64,000 nucleotides of DNA from Bacteroidota bacterium (GTDB lineage Bacteria > Bacteroidota > Bacteroidia > Chitinophagales > BACL12): assembly GCA_016706865.1 (NCBI GenBank), contig JADJIS010000001.1:1-64000 (forward strand). The letters are read 5' to 3'. Shown piece after piece: positions 21,701 through 27,835 of the stretch (the first letter of the stretch is position 1; the number at the start of each line of letters is the position of its first letter). The notes beneath the pieces were generated by a model, which saw only the letters and a program-made list of their open reading frames with translations, did no database searches and was not told the DNA's origin. Made by a program: the position numbers and the translations under genes.

Positions 21701-22315
21701 GGTTAGTTTATCCTCAAACTTGATTGTATCCCAGTCTTCCTCAAACTCTTTAGTAACAGCTTTTTTAAAATCCTCTAAAACGCCATCCATTTCCATTTTA
21801 CGCTCCAACAAGGCAATCTTTTCTTCCGAAGCATAACCCGCCCATCGCATTACATCATGATAGATAATATTGCCAACAGGCGCCAGGGCATGAGAGCTGA
21901 TTTGCTGAGTTGCCAAATCAATCAAGAAAACGACCGGGTCGTATTTTTTTACTAGTCCATTTAATAATTGGGTTACAGGATTGGAGTTAATTCTGTTGGT
22001 TAATCGTTCTCGGAAAGTAACGCCATCTAAAACTAGATCATTTTTCAACCCCAAACCAAAATACTTGGCAAATGAGCTTTTACCAGAACCATAGAATCCG
22101 GAAACCCAGATTCCGATCTCATGAGATTCCGACTCCATACCTGTAGTCATTAAATCCAGTACTTTATCGAAGCTGCTTTTTAGTTTATCCGTTACTACAT
22201 ATTCCGATATTTCCCGTTGCAGTGAACTGGGTTCCATACTTCCAAATGTGACTACTTTCTCAATACTCCGATAGATATCTTTTGAGGGGTCAAAAAGGTC
22301 TTTGATTTTGCTCAT
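18734..22315 (-). CDS. brxC: BREX ATPase BrxC
   Basis: A 1,193-aa P-loop ATPase of the BrxC/PglY family, the largest scaffold of the BREX complex. Walker A GFYGSGKSSFAKYFG lies at residues 73-87 and Walker B VLFIIDEVGQYVA near 264-276. A long helical region follows, with coiled-coil-like segments from about 1000 to 1130 (rich in Glu, Lys, Gln). Length and layout match type 1 BrxC. It starts 3 bases after the brxB stop and is followed by pglX after 23 bases. Confidence 0.95.
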   Translation of the reverse strand: MSKIKDLFDPSKDIYRSIEKVVTFGSMEPSSLQREISEYVVTDKLKSSFDKVLDLMTTGMESESHEIGIWVSGFYGSGKSSFAKYFGLGLKNDLVLDGVTFRERLTNRINSNPVTQLLNGLVKKYDPVVFLIDLATQQISSHALAPVGNIIYHDVMRWAGYASEEKIALLERKMEMDGVLEDFKKAVTKEFEEDWDTIKFEDKLTAKTIAQELAPRFYPKIWKDAKSFNITKVEDIETDKDKVTQMLDLIKRKSGKDNVLFIIDEVGQYVAADDSLITKMQGLMENLKDIGKGKAWLLATAQQTLTEDNPNAQLNSAKLFKLNDRFPIKIEIEASDIKEIVTQRLLGKSNSGSNELKGIYASSGEMLRLNSRLEHVEKTIYKSDLDEKSFVDLYPFLPHHLNLLLSLLQRLAKKTGGIGLRSAIRVIQDVLTESTGDKLAETNVGTLASTAHIYNVLKSDIRRSYPHVTTSVDRVIDIFKDNTPQSNVAKSIATLQILDDFHLSLENLAAMMHPMVEASSQKDAVKTIIVELKNTPGLTLSEIDGQLRFMTDAIIGLEKDKEKIHVGNSEIRKVYEGQIEDIFTPVPSVRVINTKSVKTGIQFILDGRLSKLLEPSDEIQTELHFVQASGYTIMLEELKIKSTEAGNSSKIYFLGQFDANLDATLEEIVRCVEISSRKNKYTDKEIIDYLNSQYQEAEAMKASLRRTLVGALEKGEFIFRGTAKACKNISSSGLREAANSWLKTCAEKVYHKYELAPEAVESIAAQKILQFDNLKSVSPALNHFSLIRTDGSIDVNAAPLKAINEYLQKEGQVDGKKLLDHFNEAEFGWHKDTTRYLITIMFLASEIKLRIAGDYVTVKGPLAIEKLSSGAAFNQIGITLHKDDQPTQEQKLCAAKNLTELTLNTVPPLPQKIAEAVMKHFPDFLNKYAAHDVKLKNLGLLGIDKSKVIQEGISEILKGDASDATFRLGKPDAELYLALIWAKKLQQAFDNGIETVIKKINDLQSGIDSLPNEGLTGDLKTQLAPNFEEVKHILQSDDFFEKAADLKDKSSDIESTIADVNEKFREQENQNIQQEVNRIKSNYHWGQLDAEQKQEFSNRLDFITINDKSGLDGIRQIINEVFSINSRLKSIEREIEEAAKPKDPIPGSKKIKKHSLSHLPKRIEKKEDIDTIITEFTNIKSQFKDDEIIDLNW

Positions 22316-22318
22316 AAG

Positions 22319-22888
22319 TTAAAAATGTTTTGATCTGTAATTTCCATCCTGTGGGTAAAAGCCTAAAAACTCTAAACTGGAACCTGATATGGTTCCAGGA
22401 TAAAGAATGATTAGGGGAATAGTTATGTCAGTATAAATGTTTTGTTCTACTGGTCCAAACCTAGTGAATGGGTGAATGGCTTCCAAATCTGTAATGATCA
22501 ACAAGGGTTTTGTCTGCCCGGCTAATTTGGACTGTGCTTCTAAAACAGAATTTTCTATCACCTTATTTTCAACAATCATTGAACCCAGTTCACTTTTGAA
22601 AAATGTAGAAATAGATTCCATTCCATCATCCACTTCAGGAATAGGCCATTTCTCTCTTCTTGGATTATTTATAAAGTACTGATTAATTACAGATGCCATC
22701 GACAATGTATTAAAAGAATATCCAAAACCTTTAGTCAAACTGAGCCAACTAGGAAGTTTCCTTTTTACTTCCAAACACAGGCTGGTTTCAAAAGTCAAAT
22801 AACAGATGAGCTTATCACCTGTATGATGATGAGAACCCGGGTCCGCCAAATATTCCAATATGGCTTTGAATTTATTATCTAATGGCAT
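22319..22888 (-). CDS. brxB: BREX protein BrxB (DUF1788)
   Basis: A 189-aa DUF1788 protein. The family end pattern is clear: PLIILYPGTISGSSLEFLGFYPQDGNYRS, which matches the conserved YPG..G.SL.FL....DGNYR block of BrxB. Its length fits the family (about 190-200 aa). The gene overlaps brxA by 14 bases and ends 3 bases before brxC. BrxB is needed for BREX methylation and defence in studied systems; its biochemical role is not settled. Confidence 0.92.
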   Translation of the reverse strand: MPLDNKFKAILEYLADPGSHHHTGDKLICYLTFETSLCLEVKRKLPSWLSLTKGFGYSFNTLSMASVINQYFINNPRREKWPIPEVDDGMESISTFFKSELGSMIVENKVIENSVLEAQSKLAGQTKPLLIITDLEAIHPFTRFGPVEQNIYTDITIPLIILYPGTISGSSLEFLGFYPQDGNYRSKHF

Positions 22889-23651
22889 CGATTAATTCTT
22901 TCATGTTTTTGTAATGCCAGGTGATTCTTAAAAGATCCCCTGAATTTTGAAAAATAAAATGACCTTGAATCGCTAATCTTTCAAGATGCTTTATTGTATC
23001 ATAACGGTCATATCCAAATAAAGACCACTCTTCAGCAGATGCTATGGCTTCATCAGCGTATCCCATAAAGTGTAATTCATGCGCCAGGTAATTTGCAATA
23101 TTATCTGACAGGAATAAAGAGATAACGTTGTATTTTTTATCAATTAATCTAAAATCAATCAACGCTGCAATTATATAGGAGGCTACTCTTACCTGGGTAC
23201 CTTCTGACCACTTCCTGTCAATTTTACCGTATTTTATGGCTTCTTTAATAAAGTCCTTTACGTCTTCGGATTTAATAGTTGGTTTTGTAACCTGATTTCC
23301 TTTTTTCCAATATACTTCCCTTATAAAATCAAATAGTATCCTGTTTGCCCTGGCTGTGTATAAAAGCAATAAATGAATTAATTGGTCAAGACTCATGTAC
23401 CTCTCCTGCAGTTGTCGAAGATATAAAGGGACTTCAGGATTATTTTTTACATATCGTTTATAAAAAACAACTTTTACAATATCATTAATTCTTCTTTCTG
23501 AAGATTTAACCAAGGAATTGGACTCAATAACCTTCTTTGCAAAATCTTCCTTACTTACTCCAAACTCATACAACTCTAATAGCGAAAGAGTCTCCTGAAT
23601 TAATCCGGTTCCTTTACCAAGTTCAATATTGTATGTGGACTGATTTTCCAT
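22875..23651 (-). CDS. brxA: BREX protein BrxA (DUF1819)
   Basis: A 258-aa, all-helical DUF1819 protein. BrxA proteins resemble NusB in fold and bind nucleic acid. The C-terminal family pattern is visible: DTIKHLERLAIQGHFIFQNSGDLLRITWHYKNMKELIDAI, matching the conserved W.Y..M.E.I... end. It is longer than the 200 or so residues typical of Proteobacteria, mostly in the N-terminal half. The gene shares one base with the preceding BrxE-like gene and overlaps brxB by 14 bases. Confidence 0.9.
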   Translation of the reverse strand: MENQSTYNIELGKGTGLIQETLSLLELYEFGVSKEDFAKKVIESNSLVKSSERRINDIVKVVFYKRYVKNNPEVPLYLRQLQERYMSLDQLIHLLLLYTARANRILFDFIREVYWKKGNQVTKPTIKSEDVKDFIKEAIKYGKIDRKWSEGTQVRVASYIIAALIDFRLIDKKYNVISLFLSDNIANYLAHELHFMGYADEAIASAEEWSLFGYDRYDTIKHLERLAIQGHFIFQNSGDLLRITWHYKNMKELIDAIR

Positions 23652-24130
23652 TAATTCAAATAAGGATAAGACCTATAATCATTTTTAAATGCTTCATAAT
23701 AATGTTTGGCGATAGACTGGAAAACTACCTTGTCATGTAACTCATCATGGGTTCCAACCATTAAGGGTCCTTTTGCCGGTGAAATTGATATACCAGATGA
23801 AATTTCCAACATTTCATTCATTAGTTCATTCTCCGTTAATATTTTCAAATTCCCTTTCTGGTTTTTTAGATCATTGAATATTTCCTCTTCCCATTTTTGG
23901 GGTAACCGGAAAATATGATATCTACCAGGACCGATATTATTATCATGTTCCCTCTTGCAAATTTCTGTTGCTAACTGAAGCACCGCAGATCTCTTTGTTT
24001 TTGGTAATACATAATCAAGAAATTCCTCGCCTTTTCCTGAAATAACTTTTGCGGGCCACCAATTGTGGTATTCGCCAAGGAGGGTAATTATATATCTGAG
24101 CCTAATCCAACTGCTTGTTTCTTTTTCCAT
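23651..24130 (-). CDS. BrxE-like BREX accessory protein
   Basis: A 159-aa protein that sits where BrxE is found, directly before brxA. Supporting features are the start IRLRYIITLLGEYHNWWPAKV, a middle FLDYVLPKTKRSAVLQLATEICKREHD, and GRYHIFRLPQKWEEEI; I recall the LR..I..LGE..WW and YH.FRLP pattern from BrxE proteins of type 6 BREX. I am moderately sure of the family. The gene sits 9 bases after the XRE regulator and shares one base with brxA. The call can be tested by profile search against BrxE. If correct, this is a type 1 gene order carrying a component first described in type 6. Confidence 0.55.
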   Translation of the reverse strand: MEKETSSWIRLRYIITLLGEYHNWWPAKVISGKGEEFLDYVLPKTKRSAVLQLATEICKREHDNNIGPGRYHIFRLPQKWEEEIFNDLKNQKGNLKILTENELMNEMLEISSGISISPAKGPLMVGTHDELHDKVVFQSIAKHYYEAFKNDYRSYPYLN

Positions 24131-24139
24131 CTTTTTCTT

Positions 24140-24436
24140 TCACTTTTTTAATCTGATATTTTTCCCTACCACCTCCATCGCTTCATTCGCCAACTCCTCA
24201 TCTTTCACCACTGCATAAATTTGATCAGCCAACCACAACGTCATTAATTCATCACTATTGGCTTTGAGTATATTAGCAATGACGGGGATCTGTTCCCGTT
24301 TGATTTGTCGTAATCCCTTTTCAATCTTGCTCATTTGAGCCGTATCTATTTCTAGACTTGAGGCAACCTGCCGCAAATACAAATTTTGCTTCTCCCTAAG
24401 TGATCGTATTCTTTGTCCAAACTGACTTTCCATCAT
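24140..24436 (-). CDS. XRE-family transcriptional regulator of the BREX operon
   Basis: A 98-aa protein with a Cro/C1-type helix-turn-helix over residues 5-60: FGQRIRSLREKQNLYLRQVASSLEIDTAQMSKIEKGLRQ, with the recognition helix around TAQMSKIEKG. The C-terminal 35 residues are probably a dimerisation tail. As the first gene of the BREX operon it most likely controls it. Two palindromes with TTGAC/GTCAA half-sites lie just upstream and flank the probable -7 element, fitting autorepression. Met at 24436 is used; a second Met follows one codon later and cannot be excluded. Confidence 0.88.
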   Translation of the reverse strand: MMESQFGQRIRSLREKQNLYLRQVASSLEIDTAQMSKIEKGLRQIKREQIPVIANILKANSDELMTLWLADQIYAVVKDEELANEAMEVVGKNIRLKK

Positions 24437-24442
24437 TTTTCT

Positions 24443-24502
24443 TTTGACTTGTCAAATAGTGGCAAATATAGGATATTGCAGCCAACATATTGACGGTCAA
24501 TA
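24443..24502 (-). promoter_or_regulatory. BREX promoter with two palindromic operators
   Basis: On the minus strand TATATTTG (plus-strand 24463-24470) matches the Bacteroidota -7 element exactly and lies 27 bases before the regulator start. It sits between two perfect palindromes with the same half-site: TATTGAC-G-GTCAATA at 24488-24502 (upstream) and TTTGAC-TT-GTCAAA at 24443-24456 (about the transcription start). The arrangement is what a dimeric XRE repressor would need to block the promoter. Confidence 0.65.
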
Positions 24503-24693
24503 AAAAGTGAAGCTTTTGGAGTTAAATTTACTTCCTAAAAGTAAGAAGACACTTGAGAGAAGGGACTTTTGGGAATGAGGGAAATGGGGTCAAAATCAAT
24601 ATAATACAAGTTGATTAGTGAAACCAATAATTAAAACTCGTCAGGTGATGTAAAGCTAGATATTGACGGCTATAAACAACGGTAGATCAATAA

Positions 24694-24728
24694 TAAGAAT
24701 GCCGAGCGTGATATGCTCGGCATTCTTA
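24694..24728 (-). terminator. Hairpin terminator of the VWA operon
   Basis: A perfect 14-bp stem (arms 24694-24707 and 24715-24728, core AATGCCGAGC) with a 7-nt loop lies 20 bases past the stop of the VWA lipoprotein gene. On the minus strand it is followed by a T-rich stretch (TTATTATT), as for a rho-independent terminator. It separates this operon from the BREX promoter. Confidence 0.8.
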
Positions 24729-24748
24729 CCCTTCTAAAGTTATTAATA

Positions 24749-25603
24749 TTATTCATTTGTCAAGTAATTTTTCAATTCAATTTCTGTATCGTATCCATAT
24801 CCTTTCAGTTCAGCGCCGGCTGAGTGAAAAAATAAATCCCAAAATAGTTCCACGTTCTCAATCTGTTTACCTGCAAATGGTCCTGCTGCTTCGGTACTTG
24901 TCGCGCCGTAAATCAAAACTTTTACTCCTGCCAAGTCAGGTATTTTATCAACGTCTTTAAGTTCAGTAACCTTTTTGTTAATATCTGCTCCTTTGAGTTT
25001 ACCAAAGGTTGTAAAGTCATAAGTCTTTGCGCTATTCTCATTTACCATGTCGCTAAAAATAACAATACATGTTTCATATTCAAAGTTTTCGATGCCTTCT
25101 GCATCGTTTATAATTTTGTCTGTATTGTTGCTGTAACTTTTTTTAGTTTCCACCAGCTTCTTGGCTTCATTCAAAGCATTTACAATGTCGGTGTAGCCTC
25201 CACAATCCTTGCGTTCTTTGCGCTTTGCTAAAATTGTCTCAGCAATGTCGTTTTTCACGGTAACATTCACGTAGCGTTTCAACCTTGCTCGGCTGCTGTC
25301 TGCTTTATGGTTCACACCGTCTGCCTTGTTTTCAAAATTCATTTCTGCAAGGTCAAAACTGTAAATGCGTTCTGCCTTTTCTTGGCTGCAACCGTCAATA
25401 AACTGCACAATTAATTTATCCTTGTCGCCAATGTTTGGCAAAATGGTTTCCTGTATAGTCGCAATGTAGCGTTGCATAACTTGTTCAGGCACACTGGTTG
25501 AATTATCAATCAGCACTACAAAATTTTTGCGGTTGGTCGTGTCGCATCCGGTAATAGTAACCAGTATGCTTATTAATATAAGTGTTATCTGTTTCATGTG
25601 CAT
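24749..25603 (-). CDS. Lipoprotein with von Willebrand A-like domain
   Basis: A 284-aa protein with a lipoprotein signal: MKQITLILISILVTITGC, with a G-C lipobox and Cys near residue 20. The mature part begins NFVVLIDNSTSVPEQVM; DNSTS is a DxSxS MIDAS metal-binding motif, and IVIFSDMVNE near residue 190 supplies a further acidic MIDAS-like position, so a VWA fold is likely. It should sit in the cell envelope and bind a partner through a metal ion. The start is 6 bases after the stop of the membrane-protein gene. It is the last gene of a three-gene operon with a transglutaminase-like protein. Confidence 0.8.
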   Translation of the reverse strand: MHMKQITLILISILVTITGCDTTNRKNFVVLIDNSTSVPEQVMQRYIATIQETILPNIGDKDKLIVQFIDGCSQEKAERIYSFDLAEMNFENKADGVNHKADSSRARLKRYVNVTVKNDIAETILAKRKERKDCGGYTDIVNALNEAKKLVETKKSYSNNTDKIINDAEGIENFEYETCIVIFSDMVNENSAKTYDFTTFGKLKGADINKKVTELKDVDKIPDLAGVKVLIYGATSTEAAGPFAGKQIENVELFWDLFFHSAGAELKGYGYDTEIELKNYLTNE

Positions 25604-25609
25604 TTTATT

Positions 25610-26656
25610 TTAGTGGTTAATTATAGTTTGTGGCAATTCTTTGGTGTGTCCGTTCATCTGTTCTTTGGTAATAATCAAAGTGGGCTGCACTGGTGTATTA
25701 TGCAGCACCTCTTTTTTGTAGCGTTCCATTGCTTCCTTTTCAAAACTGTTATAGGTTTCGCAAAAGTGTCCTGCAAGGCTTTCCTTTTCAATACTGTGCT
25801 TCTCGTTGTAGTTTTCCTTGTAAACTCTAAACTCGTCAAGCACAGTCCAAGTGTCATGCAACTCACTTTTAAAGTGGTCTTCCATCTGTTGTAAGTTGGT
25901 GGCAATGGTGCTTTCCTTTCTTGCAATTTCTCTTTCTGCTCCTGCAATTCGCAAAGTGTTATTGTAAGCATTCAAGTATCTGCTTCTTTTGTAAGTATAA
26001 TATCCTACTGCAATTGGCAATAACATTCCAAGTATCATTACAACATATTTTGCTGCATCATCTCCACCTTCACCTTCTAAAACATTGCTTCTTCTCAAAC
26101 ACAACCAGTAAAAAAATACTTCAAAAGCTATGCACACTAATGTTACAAGTCCAAACTCCGCCCAACTTCTTTTTTTAGCTTCTACTTGTTTGTATGCAGG
26201 CTTGTTAATTGCCATTGCAAACCATTGTTCAAAAAAGTAAAAACTAACTCCTGTTGCTGCCAATGCAACAAAACATCTAAGCAAAATCCATCCTAACCCT
26301 TTTGCTTCCATTACACTTTCAATAGCAAAATAATTACAGGCGGTTTCGGCAACCATGCCAACAAAAACCCAAAACCATAATTTTCTAACTGTTCCTCTTA
26401 TGCTGTCCCATTCATCAGCTTCAACTGTCGCGTGTTCATACCACTTTTGCAATTGCGTATTTCTTGTCTTAATGGCTTCAGCCATTTTCTTGTTTTGGTT
26501 TTTCAAACGTTTCGCCAAATTCATTGTGCGTTGCATCAGCCAGTTTAAAACCTGTGTTGCAAAACCTTTAATTCCTTCGGTGTTCTTAAACCATGCTTTA
26601 AACCAAAGCATAAACCACATGTATCGTGGCATCAGGTGTTTTGTAATTCTTTTCAT
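25610..26656 (-). CDS. Coiled-coil membrane protein, 348 aa
   Basis: A protein I do not recognise. The N-terminal 90 residues are basic and helical (many Arg/Lys/Trp). Four membrane helices follow at roughly 92-112, 122-142, 165-188 and 203-222. The C-terminal 120 residues form a charged coiled coil (AGAEREIARKESTIATNLQQ onwards) predicted to lie in the cytoplasm. It sits between the transglutaminase-like gene (40-base gap) and the VWA lipoprotein gene (6-base gap), so it may link an envelope complex made by its neighbours to the cytoplasm. That is inference. Confidence 0.75.
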   Translation of the reverse strand: MKRITKHLMPRYMWFMLWFKAWFKNTEGIKGFATQVLNWLMQRTMNLAKRLKNQNKKMAEAIKTRNTQLQKWYEHATVEADEWDSIRGTVRKLWFWVFVGMVAETACNYFAIESVMEAKGLGWILLRCFVALAATGVSFYFFEQWFAMAINKPAYKQVEAKKRSWAEFGLVTLVCIAFEVFFYWLCLRRSNVLEGEGGDDAAKYVVMILGMLLPIAVGYYTYKRSRYLNAYNNTLRIAGAEREIARKESTIATNLQQMEDHFKSELHDTWTVLDEFRVYKENYNEKHSIEKESLAGHFCETYNSFEKEAMERYKKEVLHNTPVQPTLIITKEQMNGHTKELPQTIINH

Positions 26657-26696
26657 TGTCTTTCTTTTTTTTAATTGTTTATAAATGATTATTGAT

Positions 26697-27569
26697 TTAC
26701 TGTTTGATGATTGTTACAGTAGCGCCATTTACAGTAATGGTGGTGCTTCCGATTCCTTTAATTTGGTAGGTAGTACCGTTAATAATTACAGTACTTGTGC
26801 TACTTGTTCCTGCCTTATTTACATTCCAGTTGTTGTCGTTATTGTTTGGCTTGGTGTTGCTTCCCCAGTCGTAGGGTGTGGGTTCAATTGTGTCGTCATT
26901 ATATGCATTTATATCATTACGCTTATACACTTGCAGGTCTGCTACTTCTAAAATCGTTGCCCATTCATTCTTACTTTCGGGAGGAATTGTACCAATTTCC
27001 CAACCACTAGTTGTTGTTTCAATGAATGAATACTTATTTCCATTATGTAAGTAGTAACCTCCACAATTACCGCATGAAATGGCTGCTGCCAAGTGTCCGG
27101 GTAAACTCACAAGCACGGCGTCAAACCCGAATGTTTTAAGCAACGCAACTGTCAAGGCGGCTTTGTCCTCACAATCTCCGCCTTGCTCTACTAAAGTTTC
27201 AATAGGGTATTTGGGGTAATCCCATCCGTTGTTGTAAGGGTCGCTTTTGTAAGGCAATGCCTGTTGCACAAAGGCAACTAAGTATTCAGCCAAAGTAAAG
27301 CCTGTGTAGCCAAGGTCGTTTGCATCCTCGTCAAGTACTTTAGCTAACTGCAATAAATAAGGGTGTGTGCTATGTTCGGTAGCATAGTTCTCAATGGCAT
27401 GCGTTTTGGACAAGCCACGGTAATAAATGTAGTCGTTGTAGTTAAATGTAAGTTGGTCGGTAAAAGTGTAGCCGCCATACCTCCATTGCACTGTGCGTTT
27501 GTAAACGCTGGTCTGTGCCTGTGCCGTAAACATCATTACGGTAAACATTAAAAGCATAAAGTGTTTCAT
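26697..27569 (-). CDS. Secreted transglutaminase-like protein
   Basis: About 290 aa, starting MKHFMLLMFTVMMFTAQAQ, a clear Sec signal peptide ending A-Q-A-Q. The open frame extends 62 codons upstream but there it overlaps tandem promoters, so I use the ATG at 27569 (or the adjacent one at 27572). The transglutaminase-like triad is visible: Cys in EQGGDCEDKAALTVALL, His in LPGHLAAA, and an acidic residue in FIETTTSGW. The C-terminus is a small Ser/Thr-rich beta region (INGTTYQIKGIGSTTITVNG). It leads an operon with a membrane protein and a VWA lipoprotein. It could be a protease, a crosslinker or an inactive binder. Confidence 0.8.
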   Translation of the reverse strand: MKHFMLLMFTVMMFTAQAQTSVYKRTVQWRYGGYTFTDQLTFNYNDYIYYRGLSKTHAIENYATEHSTHPYLLQLAKVLDEDANDLGYTGFTLAEYLVAFVQQALPYKSDPYNNGWDYPKYPIETLVEQGGDCEDKAALTVALLKTFGFDAVLVSLPGHLAAAISCGNCGGYYLHNGNKYSFIETTTSGWEIGTIPPESKNEWATILEVADLQVYKRNDINAYNDDTIEPTPYDWGSNTKPNNNDNNWNVNKAGTSSTSTVIINGTTYQIKGIGSTTITVNGATVTIIKQ

Positions 27570-27606
27570 CATGTTTGTTTTTGTTGTTATTAAAATTTTC
27601 ACTCCG

Positions 27607-27639
27607 CAAATATTTTCACACAGGCAGTTATCCAAAGTT
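27607..27639 (-). promoter_or_regulatory. Promoter 1, transglutaminase operon
   Basis: The minus strand has ACTTTGGATAAC (plus-strand 27627-27638); its TTTG is followed after 19 bases by ATATTTG (27607-27613). This matches a Bacteroidota -33/-7 pair and would start RNA about 30 bases before the ATG at 27569. It is the first of three tandem copies. Confidence 0.7.
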
Positions 27640-27675
27640 CCAATCGTGTTTATTGTCGGTGTGTTTTTCATTAGG

Positions 27676-27708
27676 TAAATATTTAGTTGAGGGTAGTTAT
27701 CCAAAGTA
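27676..27708 (-). promoter_or_regulatory. Promoter-like copy 2, transglutaminase operon
   Basis: ACTTTGGATAAC on the minus strand (27696-27707), then 19 bases, then ATATTTA (27676-27682). The spacing matches the other copies, but the -7-like element is weaker (final A). Confidence 0.5.
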
Positions 27709-27739
27709 TTCTGCGTTCCATTTTGTTGTTTGATAAACA

Positions 27740-27772
27740 CAAATGTTTGCACCAATAGGGTTATCCAAAGTT
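27740..27772 (-). promoter_or_regulatory. Promoter-like copy 3, transglutaminase operon
   Basis: ACTTTGGATAAC on the minus strand (27760-27771), then 19 bases, then ACATTTG (27740-27746). The flanking 30 bases also resemble the sequence upstream of the MFS gene at 38025-38082 (shared TTTTGTTGTTTGAT and ACAAATGT). Confidence 0.55.
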
Positions 27773-27779
27773 TAGGGAA

Positions 27780-27812
27780 ATAAAAAAGCCGACTTCAAAA
27801 CGAAGTCGGCTT
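27780..27812 (-). terminator. Hairpin terminator of the synthase/kinase operon
   Basis: A perfect 11-bp stem (AAGCCGACTTC and its complement, arms 27786-27796 and 27802-27812) with a 5-nt loop sits 23 bases past the stop of the 726-aa receiver protein. On the minus strand it runs straight into TTTTTTA. This is a textbook intrinsic terminator. Confidence 0.9.
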
Positions 27813-27835
27813 AGTAGAATAGAGAAGGATGGATT

